64,000 nt of DNA from Arthrobacter sp. ZGTC412 (GTDB lineage: Bacteria > Actinomycetota > Actinomycetes > Actinomycetales > Micrococcaceae): contig NZ_PJII01000012.1 in the NCBI RefSeq assembly GCF_002929215.1, forward strand, positions 1 through 64,000, written 5' to 3'. The translations under genes were made by a program, and so were the position numbers. Positions 35,738 to 43,750 of the stretch are shown in pieces. Positions within the stretch are counted from its first letter, which is position 1, and the number at the start of each line of letters is the position of its first letter. The notes beneath the pieces were generated by a model, which saw only the letters and a program-made list of their open reading frames with translations, was not told the origin of the DNA and searched no databases.

Positions 35738-37090
35738 TTAGGGCTGCTTGTACTTGTTGCCGACCTTTTGGGCGGCTTCCTGGCCTTTGGCCAGCGCGTC
35801 GGCCACGCTGCCTTGGCCGGCGATGGCGGAGCTGACGCCCTGGGAGGCGTTGGTGCCCAGGGCGGCGAATTCGGGGATGCCCACGAACTGGATGCCAACG
35901 GCGGGACGTTCCTGGGCGCCGGGGTTCTTCGGGTCGGCGTTCTCGATGGCGAAGCGTTCTGCCTCGAAGAACGGGGCGGCCTTCTGGAACTCGGCGTTTT
36001 CGTAGGTGGAGATCCGCTTGCCGGACGGGACCTTGGCCCAGCCAAGCTCGGAGGCGACGAGTTCCTCGTAGTCCCTGGAGCTTGCCCAGGCGATGAATTT
36101 CTCGGCAGCGTCCTGCTTCTTGGAGGCGGCCTGCATGGCCCAGGACCAGGTCCACAGCCAGCCGGACGACTTGGTTTCCTTCACCGGGGCCTGGGCATAG
36201 CCGATCTTGCCCTTGACCGGGGAGTCCTCGGCTTCCAGGGCGCCTGCGGCGGAGGTTGCGTCGTACCACATGGCCACTGTGCTCTGGCTCATGTTGTTAA
36301 GGCACTCGGTGAACCCGGCCTGCGCGGCTCCTGCTTCACCATGCTCGCGGACCAGTTTCGTGTAAAACTCAACTGCCTCGGTGAACTCCGGGGAGTTGAC
36401 CTGGGCGTTCCAGTCCTTGTCGAACCAGGTCCCGCCGAAGGTGTTCACCACGGTGGTCAGCGGTGCGAAGACCTGGCCCCAGCCCGGCTGGCCGCGGAGG
36501 CAGATGCCCTTCATCCCAGGTTCCGCGCCGTCTACCTTCGCCGCGATGTCCGCGACCTCATCCCAGGTGGGCTTCGCCGGCATGGTCAGGCCCTTGGCCT
36601 CCAGGATGTCCTTGCGGTACATCAGGAATGAGGACTCGCCGTAGAACGGTTCGCCGTAAAGCTTGCCGTCCTCACCGGTGAGGGATGCGGTGTAGGCGGG
36701 CAGGATGTCGTCCTGGTCAAACTCCGGATCCTTGGCCACATCGTCCAGAGGGGCGAGCCAGCCGTTCGCGGAATAGAACGGGATTTCGTAGTTGGAGAGG
36801 GACGCGACGTCGTACTGGCCGGCCTGGCTGGAGAACTCCTGGCTGATCTTGGCCCGGACATCGTTCTCCGGCAGGATCGTGTAATTGACCCTGATCCCGG
36901 TTTCCTTGGTGAAGTTCTCTGCGGTGAGTCGTTGCAGGTCCTCCATCTGGGGGTTGTTCACCATCAGGACACTGATGCTGTTCGGGTCGCCGGCAGAATT
37001 GCCGCCGCCGGCACCTGCACAGGCCGAGGCACTCAGGGCGATGCAGAGGGCTCCGGCTGACAGGACGGCAGCGCGCGTTTTTGAGCGCAT
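35738..37090 (-). CDS. Extracellular solute-binding lipoprotein (sorbitol/mannitol type)
   Basis: A 450-residue binding protein of the family-1 sugar-binding group. Lipoprotein signal: basic start, hydrophobic core and lipobox LSASAC with Cys at residue 24. The mature part, with FYGESSFLMYRKDILEAKGL, GICLRGQPGWGQVFAPLTTVVNTFGG and WSWAMQAASKKQDAAEKFIAWA, resembles SmoE/polyol-binding proteins. It captures the polyol outside the membrane and delivers it to the two permeases. First gene of the six-gene operon; ATG with AAAGGAG. Confidence 0.92.
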   Translation of the reverse strand: MRSKTRAAVLSAGALCIALSASACAGAGGGNSAGDPNSISVLMVNNPQMEDLQRLTAENFTKETGIRVNYTILPENDVRAKISQEFSSQAGQYDVASLSNYEIPFYSANGWLAPLDDVAKDPEFDQDDILPAYTASLTGEDGKLYGEPFYGESSFLMYRKDILEAKGLTMPAKPTWDEVADIAAKVDGAEPGMKGICLRGQPGWGQVFAPLTTVVNTFGGTWFDKDWNAQVNSPEFTEAVEFYTKLVREHGEAGAAQAGFTECLNNMSQSTVAMWYDATSAAGALEAEDSPVKGKIGYAQAPVKETKSSGWLWTWSWAMQAASKKQDAAEKFIAWASSRDYEELVASELGWAKVPSGKRISTYENAEFQKAAPFFEAERFAIENADPKNPGAQERPAVGIQFVGIPEFAALGTNASQGVSSAIAGQGSVADALAKGQEAAQKVGNKYKQP

Positions 37091-37123
37091 TAAGGACTCC
37101 TTTGTTCTTCAGGAAAGTGCAGA

Positions 37124-37196
37124 ACCGGTGCACCTCAACTGCTGCGTTGATGTGTCCGGCGGGGCGGGGGCTGTGACCGGAGTTCCGGTGTACCTC
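37124..37196. promoter_or_regulatory. Direct repeats in the operon/regulator intergenic region
   Basis: In the minus-strand orientation, GAGGTGCACCGG (37136-37125) and GAGGTACACCGG (37196-37185) repeat with one mismatch, 60 bp apart. The second overlaps an inverted repeat ACCGGA-GT-TCCGGT (37176-37189). Direct repeats of this size in front of an operon divergent from an AraC gene are the expected arrangement of AraC-type activator sites (inference). Confidence 0.5.
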
Positions 37197-37365
37197 GCTG
37201 ATGTTCTTCAAGGTTAGGCGGGCGACATAGGTCACAACTAGCGCCCTGGTTGCCACTTTCTGATACTTATTTTCCAGTGCTGGTCCCTCTCGCAGGCGCT
37301 ACTCTGGGGTAGGGCGGCTCGTGTGCTGTCCAGATTTCATAACCCTCCGACGTAGGGGAGCTACC

Positions 37366-38289
37366 ATGACTGGCGCGGAAACTGCCGACCGAGCAACCGC
37401 CAGGCTGGCCGAGAGGCTGCTCGGGATACGGGCCAACCGGGAGGTCATCCCGCCGGACCCGAACCACTCGGTGCGGTGGGTTGAGCACAGCTACCCGAGC
37501 CCGGTGGCGCGGTGGAATTACCACCCCGAGTACGAGATCCACCTCATCCGCAAGGGCAACGGAAAATTCATCGTCGGGGATCACATCGGCACCTTCGAGG
37601 CCGGTCACGTCGCCCTGGTGGGGTCCGGGCTGCCGCACGACTGGGTCAGCGACCTGGAGCCTGGGGAGGTGCTGGAAAACCGGGACGCCGTGATCCAGTT
37701 CGACGGGAAATGGGTTGAGCAGACCGCCACCCTGGTCCCTGAGATGGCCGAGGTGAGGCCCCTGCTGGAGCAGTCGCAGCGCGGGATTGAGTTCCTGGGT
37801 CGCTCTGCCGAGACTGCGGCGGCAGCCATTGAGGCGATGGGGGCCACTACCGGGCTGGCACGGCTCCAGCATCTTTTTGCACTCTTCGGGATCCTGGTCC
37901 GGGCACCGCAGGAGGAACGGCGTTACCTTGCCGAGGAATGGTTCCGGCCGCAGCTGGACAGCCAGGCTGCCGCCGTCGTCGACATTGTCCTGGAGTACGT
38001 GTTCAGCAACCATGCCGGCAGCGTCAGTATGTCCGAGGCGGCCGCGCTGGTGGGTATGCCGGAGCCGACGTTCTCGAAATACTTCAAGCGCGCCACCGGC
38101 CAGAACTTCAGCGACCTGGTCCGCAAGCTGCGCCTGGCCCACGCGCGGCGCCTGCTGGAGCGCACCGATAAGGCCATTTCCGACATTTGCTACGAGGTGG
38201 GGTTCTCAAACCTGTCCAACTTCAACCGGCATTTTTTGAGCGACGCAGGGGAGACACCAAGGAATTACCGCCAGCGCCTCCGGGGCTGA
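37366..38289 (+). CDS. AraC-family regulator of the sugar-alcohol operon
   Basis: A 307-residue regulator. N-terminal cupin-like sensor: RWNYHPEYEIHLIRKGNGKFIVGDHIGTFEAGHVALVGSGLPH (about 45-90). C-terminal double helix-turn-helix: SMSEAAALVGMPEPTFSKYFKRATGQNFSDLVRKLRLAHARRLL and ISDICYEVGFSNLSNFNRHFLSDAGETPRNYRQRL (about 220-305). It is divergent from the polyol operon and very likely controls it in response to the polyol. ATG preceded by GGGGAG. Confidence 0.92.
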   Translation: MTGAETADRATARLAERLLGIRANREVIPPDPNHSVRWVEHSYPSPVARWNYHPEYEIHLIRKGNGKFIVGDHIGTFEAGHVALVGSGLPHDWVSDLEPGEVLENRDAVIQFDGKWVEQTATLVPEMAEVRPLLEQSQRGIEFLGRSAETAAAAIEAMGATTGLARLQHLFALFGILVRAPQEERRYLAEEWFRPQLDSQAAAVVDIVLEYVFSNHAGSVSMSEAAALVGMPEPTFSKYFKRATGQNFSDLVRKLRLAHARRLLERTDKAISDICYEVGFSNLSNFNRHFLSDAGETPRNYRQRLRG

Positions 38290-38330
38290 GGGTGCGCTGG
38301 TCACAAACGACGGCGGGGGCAGGGCTCGCG

Positions 38331-38726
38331 CTACTGTCCTTCCTTGAGCTTCCGCCAGCCGCCGGCGCGGTTGTTGGCGATAATCGCACGGAACATCTCC
38401 ACCAGGGCTTCCTCGTTGATGGACTCGCCCTCGTGGTACGAGATCATCCGGCCGGTCTTGTTGCCGTGGCCCGCCGTGATGATGTTGTGCGGGTCCGGGG
38501 TGATGCCCCCGTCGTAGAGGAAAACGTTCACGTGGTCCTTTGCCGCAAGCAGCGCGCAGACGTTGCCCTGCAGGACGAAGTACGGCTGGACGGTGCGCTT
38601 GATGGTTTCCTCGACGGCGGGATCGGCGGCGCGCACCAGGTCGCGCACCTTCCGGCAGATGTCCTGCTGCCATGGTGGGAGGGGGTCGATGTACTGGTCG
38701 ACGCGGGGGTCCTTCCCGTAGCTCAT
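38331..38726 (-). CDS. DUF1801 domain protein
   Basis: A 131-residue protein. RVDQYIDPLPPWQQDICRKVRDLVRAADPAVEETIKRTVQPYFV, later VNVFLYDGG and AIIANNRAGGWRKL, matches DUF1801 (YdhG-like fold). Function unknown. Start ATG with GAAGGAG; the 12 residues upstream in frame are unlikely to be translated. Convergent with the AraC gene. Confidence 0.85.
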   Translation of the reverse strand: MSYGKDPRVDQYIDPLPPWQQDICRKVRDLVRAADPAVEETIKRTVQPYFVLQGNVCALLAAKDHVNVFLYDGGITPDPHNIITAGHGNKTGRMISYHEGESINEEALVEMFRAIIANNRAGGWRKLKEGQ

Positions 38727-38781
38727 CGGTGAACTCCTTCGAGGGCTGTTGCCGGCTGTCATGGGCTCCTAGGGTGGAGCC

Positions 38782-39108
38782 ATGGCTGATACTTTTGCGT
38801 CCCTGGTTGAAACTTTCAAGAACGTAGGCGTTTCCAAGGCCTATGGTTCCCCGGTCCAGCTGGGAGGGGAAGAGGTCATTCCGGTGGCGCTGGTCTCCTT
38901 CGGGTTCGGCGGCGGCGGCGAGGCCGGGCAGGAGGGCGCCTCCGGCGGTGGGGGAGGCGGCATGGTGCTGCCGCTCGGCGTCTACCGGTCCGTGGACGGG
39001 CAGGTGGCGTTCCGCCCCAACACCGTCGTGGCGCTGGTCTGCCTGGTCCCGGTGATCTCGGCAGTCGGCGCCGCCGTCCGCAAGGCTATCCGCGCCGCAA
39101 AGTCCTAG
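38782..39108 (+). CDS. GerW family (YtfJ-like) protein
   Basis: A 108-residue protein: NVGVSKAYGSPVQLGGEEVIPVALVSFGFGGGG, then a Gly-rich loop and a C-terminal hydrophobic segment VVALVCLVPVISAVGAAVRKAI, the pattern of the GerW/YtfJ sporulation-protein family. The family takes part in spore germination in Bacillus but is also common in non-sporulating actinobacteria, where its role is not known. ATG with GTGGAG upstream. Confidence 0.85.
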   Translation: MADTFASLVETFKNVGVSKAYGSPVQLGGEEVIPVALVSFGFGGGGEAGQEGASGGGGGGMVLPLGVYRSVDGQVAFRPNTVVALVCLVPVISAVGAAVRKAIRAAKS

Positions 39109-39119
39109 AGCACCAGGGA

Positions 39120-39153
39120 GGCCGACGGCGGAAGGTGCCTCCCGCCGTCGGCC
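39120..39153. terminator. Hairpin between convergent genes
   Basis: GGCCGACGGCGG (39120-39131) pairs perfectly with CCGCCGTCGGCC (39142-39153), a 12-bp GC-rich stem with a 10-nt loop. It lies just after the GerW gene and ahead of the end of the opposite-strand phosphoesterase. No T-run, as is common in actinobacterial terminators. Confidence 0.7.
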
Positions 39154-39247
39154 GCCATTGCCGTGATTGGCGCCGGACCATCCCGTTCCGGATTACGTGG
39201 TGACGGAGATGGTCCGGCTGCGGCTGGCCGAGATCCGGAAGTAGCCG

Positions 39248-40432
39248 CTAGAGCTGCGCCGGGTTCAGGGGCAGGGGAGTGATCGGCTGGTCGTTCGCCG
39301 CCAGGTCGATGCCCAGGTCCTTCGCGAACACCAGGCGGGTCTCCTTGTAGATCCCGGCGTGGTTTTCATCGAGCTCGAAGACGCGCGCACCGCGGAGCCT
39401 GTTCCGGTCGGCGCCCGGCAGCCCGTAGGCACCGAAGCCGGTACCGGGTGCGTAGCCGAGTTCCACGCCGTAGTAGTTGCCCACGTAGGTGTTGACGTGG
39501 TCGTGGCCCACGAAGTAGCCGCGGACGTCGCCGCGCTCCAGGAAGGCGTTGAACAGGCCGGAGTTGAAGGGGCCAGGACACTCGTCCTCGTTCCGTTCGC
39601 CAGCGATGCTGTGCTTTTTTATCGCGCGCTGGTGGTCCGCGTCCGTCCGTGAATCGATGCTCGCGAACCACATGCTGCGGTGCTCGTGCAGGGCGATGTG
39701 GCCCCACATCAGGGACGGGACCTTCTTGCCGTACTTCTGCTCGGTGGCGATGGAGAGGTTCCGGTACCAGGTGACCTGGTCCATGCGTACCCAGTCCCAG
39801 TCCGGGTAGCCTTCGAAGTCCTGGCCGTTGATGCTGTCCGGGGCGTAGCGGCCGGTGTCGATCAGCCAGAGGCCGAATGCCGGGTCCTTGGACTTGGAGG
39901 ACTGGACCAGCAGCAGCGAATTGGAGGTTCCGGTGACGCCGTCGGTGGTGTCGCCGTTGACGTTGAACTCGTAGCTCTGCAGGAACTGCAGCATCTTGGC
40001 TTCGGTCATCCCGGTCCGTGCCACCGAGTCCTCATCGTGGTTGCCGAAGGTGACGGCCCACGGGATCTTGCGGCTTTCCATCGGCCGGACCACGTGGTTC
40101 AGTGCCTGCTTGACCTGCAGTTCGGTATCGCAGCCGCCGTTGATGACGTCTCCGTTGATCACCACAAAGTCCGGCTTTTCCTCGTCCAGGGTCCGGTCCA
40201 TGAGTTCGATGGTGCGCCGGTCCGTCTGCTCATCGTCCTGGGTGTCGTTGAACTGGACTACCTTGAACCGGCCGTCCGGGCGGAACGCGAGGGTTGGCTT
40301 GGGCGCCTTCGCCCCTGGAGCTGCGTTGGCGCTGGTTCCCGCGGCCACTGCGGCTCCCAGCGCGCCGAGGGTTCCGGCCGCCGCTAAAGCGGTGCGCCTG
40401 CTGAAGCTGGGCTGGTTGATTTTGATGGTCAT
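39248..40432 (-). CDS. Exported metallophosphoesterase
   Basis: A 394-residue calcineurin-like phosphoesterase with an apparent twin-arginine signal (SFSRRTALAAAGTLGALGAA, residues about 9-28). Metal-binding motifs in order: VVQFNDTQDDEQ (D-x-Q variant of the first motif), VVINGDVINGG (GD), TFGNHDED (GNHD), LMWGHIALHEH and YFVGHDHVNTY (GHDH). It probably acts outside the membrane on phosphomonoesters or diesters. Resembles yeast-Dcr2/YkoQ-like phosphatases. ATG start; its promoter region is shared with the divergent bpa gene. Confidence 0.9.
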   Translation of the reverse strand: MTIKINQPSFSRRTALAAAGTLGALGAAVAAGTSANAAPGAKAPKPTLAFRPDGRFKVVQFNDTQDDEQTDRRTIELMDRTLDEEKPDFVVINGDVINGGCDTELQVKQALNHVVRPMESRKIPWAVTFGNHDEDSVARTGMTEAKMLQFLQSYEFNVNGDTTDGVTGTSNSLLLVQSSKSKDPAFGLWLIDTGRYAPDSINGQDFEGYPDWDWVRMDQVTWYRNLSIATEQKYGKKVPSLMWGHIALHEHRSMWFASIDSRTDADHQRAIKKHSIAGERNEDECPGPFNSGLFNAFLERGDVRGYFVGHDHVNTYVGNYYGVELGYAPGTGFGAYGLPGADRNRLRGARVFELDENHAGIYKETRLVFAKDLGIDLAANDQPITPLPLNPAQL

Positions 40433-40580
40433 GGCTGCCTTCCTGCATTTTTCGCGGCCACGCGTCCGGCCGCCGTCCCTGCGACAGTAGGAAGGCCTGG
40501 CATCCGGTTTCCTAACGCGTGGTGAACAGCGGATGCGGCGCCGGTGTGGACGGGGAGCGATGCGGCCCTGAGGGTCGATA

Positions 40581-40594
40581 GTAAGTATGCTTAC
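40581..40594. promoter_or_regulatory. Near-palindrome GTAAGTATGCTTAC upstream of bpa
   Basis: An imperfect 14-bp palindrome, 75 bp before the bpa start codon. A near-identical perfect version, TAAGCATGCTTA, lies 74 bp before oleA at 58094-58105. Possibly a common regulator site. Confidence 0.4.
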
Positions 40595-40669
40595 CTTGAT
40601 GACCGCCGCATTCGCCGGCGTTGCCGAGGCTTTCGTCAGGAAACAATCTTGCACGTGAGAGGAAGAACC

Positions 40670-41203
40670 ATGACCGCCGGACCTGAAGGCCCGCTCGCCG
40701 ATCCTGGTGCCGGGGGCAGAACCGGCAGCCCGCTCGGCCGCCTGGCGGAAGACCCGGCAAAGGTGATGCGGATTGGAACGAGCATTCTCCGGCTCCTGGA
40801 TGAAGTACACAACGCACCTCTCGACGACGCCCGGGCCCGGCTCGCCCACGTCCACCAGCGCTCGGTGGAGGAACTCCAGGACGGCCTCGCGCCGGGCCCG
40901 GCGGAGGAACTGCGGCGGTTGTGGCAGCCGCTGACCAGCGCATCTTCGGCGTCGGAGGAAGAACTGCGGATCGGCCAGGCGCAACTCTCCGGGTGGATCG
41001 GGGGACTGGTGCAGGACATCCAGTCGACCATTGAGGCGAAACAGGCAGCAACACGGCAGCTGCTGGAACCCGTGCAGCCTCCCCTCCCTGATCCGCCCGG
41101 CAGCATGCCAACAGTGGTGCTGGACAGCGGCCCGCTGGGGCAAAGCGGCGGACGGGAACAAAACCCGGCCGACGACGTCGAGCTTCCGGGCCAGTACCTC
41201 TGA
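40670..41203 (+). CDS. bpa: Bacterial proteasome activator (Bpa/PafE, DUF2587)
   Basis: A 177-residue protein matching the Bpa family: EDPAKVMRIGTSILRLLDEVHNAPLDDARARL, SVEELQDGLAPGPAEELRRLWQPL, and EEELRIGQAQLSGWIGGLVQDIQSTIEAKQAA form the four-helix core. It ends exactly in GQYL, the C-terminal signal that docks into the 20S proteasome and opens its gate without ATP. Bpa rings feed unfolded proteins (for example heat-shock regulators in mycobacteria) to the proteasome. ATG with GAGAGGAAG upstream. Proteasome genes are not in this window. Confidence 0.93.
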   Translation: MTAGPEGPLADPGAGGRTGSPLGRLAEDPAKVMRIGTSILRLLDEVHNAPLDDARARLAHVHQRSVEELQDGLAPGPAEELRRLWQPLTSASSASEEELRIGQAQLSGWIGGLVQDIQSTIEAKQAATRQLLEPVQPPLPDPPGSMPTVVLDSGPLGQSGGREQNPADDVELPGQYL

Positions 41204-41297
41204 AGCCGTGGCTTTCGGGCACGGACGCCTCCCCTAAACTGCGCGTCCATCGCGCGGTGGCCTGTTCCCTCATGAGGTGTGTGTGAGACCATCCGGT

Positions 41298-41474
41298 ATG
41301 GGTGATAACAACCAAGTAGACAACGACGTCGTGCCCGCAGGGGCTAAACACCTTTCGGGGGAGCGGGAGCACCGTCATCCCACCGCTGAACAGGCCCGCT
41401 CCATCGGCCACCGCCGGCGGGACGCGGAGGCCAAACTGGAGCAGCATTTGCGGGAAGCCCGCGATAAGTCCTAA
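41298..41474 (+). CDS. Small hydrophilic protein
   Basis: A 58-residue charged protein (MGDNNQVDNDVVPAG ... EHRHPTAEQARSIGHRRRDAEAKLEQHLREARDKS), with a probable helical C-terminal half. No family recognised. Ribosome site weak. It follows bpa by about 95 bp on the same strand. Confidence 0.45.
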   Translation: MGDNNQVDNDVVPAGAKHLSGEREHRHPTAEQARSIGHRRRDAEAKLEQHLREARDKS

Positions 41475-41813
41475 GAGGAAACCGGCGGGCCGCGCAAGTA
41501 GACGCGCGCCTGCAGGCCAGGGCTCGAGCTCTTCCAGCGTGTCCGCAAGAAACACCCCCCCGTTCGCCGTGCGCACGCATCGTGAAGAGCACCAAAACCC
41601 TATTTCCGTTGCCACCGAACAGTTCCATAATGGGCACATACGCTTCGGGGACCCTCGCGCCGATGATGGCTGGCGGGGCGCTTCAGAGTCCCAGGTGGCA
41701 GCCCGGCATAAGGCGGAAAGGGCGGCCACGCGCCCCGGACAGTGTTGTTCCGGGACCGCCCCAAGGGGAGAGCATCGCCATCAACGCGAAAGTACATGCA
41801 CAAAGGAACCATC
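41475..41813. other. 339-bp stretch without a supported gene
   Basis: No convincing frame on either strand, apart from a minus-strand open stretch with a few protein-like phrases (FLADTLEELEPWPAGARLL) next to a run of seven C residues at about 41555-41561. No start, motif or family support was found for it. Likely intergenic or decayed. Confidence 0.35.
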
Positions 41814-42194
41814 ATGCTCAAGGACTCAGCACTTATGGCTGTCCTTCCCGCGAAGGACATCAGCAGGGCAAAGGAGTTTTATCGGGACAAGCTGGGATTG
41901 GAATCTTCCGAGTCCATGGAGGAGGACAGCCTGCTGTACCGCTGCGGCAACGGAACCGCCTTCTTGGTTTACCAAACAGATAATGCGGGGTCGGCCAAGA
42001 ACACCCAGATGGGCTGGGAAACGAACAACCTCGAAAGCGAAATGGAAGAACTTCGGGGCCGAGGCGTCACGTTCGAAGAGTACGACATGCCAGGCCTGAA
42101 GACGGAAAACGGGGTTGCCACCAGTGATTGGGGCAAGGCCGCCTGGTTCCTCGACAGCGAAGGCAACATCCTCAACCTCACCCAGCGCACGTAG
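41814..42194 (+). CDS. VOC (glyoxalase/bleomycin-resistance-like) family protein
   Basis: A 126-residue vicinal-oxygen-chelate protein: AVLPAKDISRAKEFYRDKLGLESSE (first beta-alpha module), LLYRCGNGTAFLVYQT, and GKAAWFLDSEGNILNLTQ (C-terminal metal-ligand Glu in the EGN turn). Metal-dependent isomerase, dioxygenase or binding function cannot be told apart. ATG with AAAGGAACC upstream. Confidence 0.85.
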   Translation: MLKDSALMAVLPAKDISRAKEFYRDKLGLESSESMEEDSLLYRCGNGTAFLVYQTDNAGSAKNTQMGWETNNLESEMEELRGRGVTFEEYDMPGLKTENGVATSDWGKAAWFLDSEGNILNLTQRT

Positions 42195-42445
42195 CCGCAG
42201 TCCGAGGGGCAGGGCGGCGGGCACCACAGGACACTGAAGTGGGGCGTTTAAGGAGAACTTACGACGCCGGCGCTCGCCGCCGTCCCTTGGCCCGCCCTTG
42301 TGCGGGCTACTGATTCAGGGTGTAGCCAGTCGCATCAAGAATGGATCAAGACGACATCAATGTTGTCCCAGCTTTACCGCAGTTTCACGGTTCACCCTCA
42401 ATCCCGGAAATAGGCTTCAACTATAACCAATGCGGCTTAGCAAAA
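42195..42445. other. AT-richer intergenic stretch before the Excalibur genes
   Basis: About 250 bp without a gene. Contains a weak hairpin GCCCGC-CCTTGT-GCGGGC (42290-42307), possibly ending the VOC transcript. The right half (about 42320-42445) is clearly AT-richer than its surroundings and should contain the promoter of the next gene; TATAAC at 42422-42427 is a possible -10. Confidence 0.35.
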
Positions 42446-42475
42446 GGCCCGGCTTATTTGCCGGGCCATTTTTAT
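42446..42475 (+). terminator. Terminator-like hairpin just upstream of a start codon
   Basis: GGCCCGGC (42446-42453), loop TTATTT, GCCGGGCC (42460-42467), followed by ATTTTTATT and preceded by AAAA. This is a textbook intrinsic terminator in both directions. It ends only about 10 bp before the GGGGGAAAG ribosome site of the next gene, so it may serve as an attenuator or insulator. Confidence 0.8.
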
Positions 42476-42486
42476 TGGGGGAAAGA

Positions 42487-43683
42487 TTGTCGGACTACGA
42501 GGCCCTTTTGGGATCAGCACCGTCTCCGGGGTCCGGGCAAAAAGCGAAGCCACCGCGCAAGCCGGGGGCAGTGGCACTTGCCGCCGCTTTTGCACTCTTT
42601 ATCGCCGGCGCCGGCGCCGTCGCCTTGCCGCAGGTATTTGCTGCTGACCTTGAGATTGCTTCGTCGGACAGCACAGCTGCGGCCGCGCCTGCCAAGGCGA
42701 GCGTAACTGCGGAAGCGGCGCCGGCGCCGTCGTCGGCTCCAACTGCACAGGAGACGGGCGCCCCGCTGGATCCCGGGGCCACCGCCGTCGTGGCCCAAGG
42801 CGCCACACTGGCACCTCCGAAGACGCAGCCTGCCTTCGCCACCAAGGCGATCGACCTGCTGGCCACCCTCCCCATCAAGGGCCGGGCGCCCAAGACGGGG
42901 TATGACCGCGGGCTGTTCGGGCAGGCGTGGGCGGACGTTGACCGCAACGGCTGCGACACCCGGAACGACATGCTGAAGCGCGACCTCACCGTGATCACCT
43001 ACACAAACAGCGTCCCCTGCAAGGTGCAGTCCGGCATGCTCGCCGACCCGTACACCGGCGCCAGCATCAGCTTCCTGCGGGGGAGTGGGACCAGCAGCAA
43101 GGTCCAGATCGACCATGTTGTGGCGTTGAGCGATGCCTGGCAGAAGGGTGCGCAGCAGCTGACCACGGAGCAACGGACGGCTTTCGCCAATGATCCGCTG
43201 AACCTTCAGGCGACGGACGGACCCACCAACATAAAAAAGGGCGACGGCGACGCCGCCACCTGGTTGCCGCCGAACAAGGGGTTCCGGTGCGAGTATGTCG
43301 CCCGGCAGGTTTCGGTGAAGGCGACGTATAGCCTGTGGATCACGCAGGCGGAACACGTCGCGATGGCCAGCATCCTTGCCAATTGCTCCGGCCAGCCGGC
43401 ACCGACGAACCAGCAGGCACCAGCTTCTGCGCCTGCTGCCGAGCCGGCACCGCCAGTGGCGGCACCTGCTCCTGCTCCGGCTGCCGCAGCACCGGCACCG
43501 GTTCCAGTGCCTCCCGCCCCGGTTGCCCCGGCCCCGGTTGTCCCAGTCCCGGCCGCCCCCGCAGCCGCCTACTACGCGAACTGCGCAGCGGCCAGGGCTG
43601 CAGGTGCCGCGCCGCTTTTCGCCGGGCAGGCTGGCTACCGCTCGGGGATGGACCGCGATTCCGACGGCGTGGCCTGCGAGTAG
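42487..43683 (+). CDS. Exported HNH-type (DUF1524/GmrSD-like) nuclease with Excalibur domain
   Basis: A 398-residue protein with a TTG start and GGGGGAAAG ribosome site. Residues about 26-48 form a signal or anchor segment (VALAAAFALFIAGAGAVAL). Residues about 125-300 are a DUF1524-like HNH nuclease: VQIDHVVALSDAWQKGA (catalytic His), FANDPLNLQATDGPTNIKKGDGDAATWLPPN (Asn ligands), and FRCEYVARQVSVKATY. A Pro/Ala-rich linker follows, and the C-terminus is an Excalibur calcium-binding module: NCAAARAAGAAPLFAGQAGY, then DRDSDGVACE. Probably an extracellular or surface calcium-dependent nuclease. Confidence 0.87.
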   Translation: MSDYEALLGSAPSPGSGQKAKPPRKPGAVALAAAFALFIAGAGAVALPQVFAADLEIASSDSTAAAAPAKASVTAEAAPAPSSAPTAQETGAPLDPGATAVVAQGATLAPPKTQPAFATKAIDLLATLPIKGRAPKTGYDRGLFGQAWADVDRNGCDTRNDMLKRDLTVITYTNSVPCKVQSGMLADPYTGASISFLRGSGTSSKVQIDHVVALSDAWQKGAQQLTTEQRTAFANDPLNLQATDGPTNIKKGDGDAATWLPPNKGFRCEYVARQVSVKATYSLWITQAEHVAMASILANCSGQPAPTNQQAPASAPAAEPAPPVAAPAPAPAAAAPAPVPVPPAPVAPAPVVPVPAAPAAAYYANCAAARAAGAAPLFAGQAGYRSGMDRDSDGVACE

Positions 43684-43750
43684 CACCCAAAGTCTTGGGG
43701 CTTCCACGCCCCATCTGCATCACCATCACAACCATTTCCTAGGGGGAAAA

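Noticed and set aside
41344-41640. Minus-strand gene opposite the small hydrophilic protein, interrupted at the C-run
   Set aside because: A few protein-like phrases occur, but no start signal, motif or family supports it; it may be an antisense shadow.
42330-42445. Attachment site or tRNA remnant in the AT-rich stretch
   Set aside because: No tRNA 3' end, integrase gene or repeated core sequence is visible in the window.
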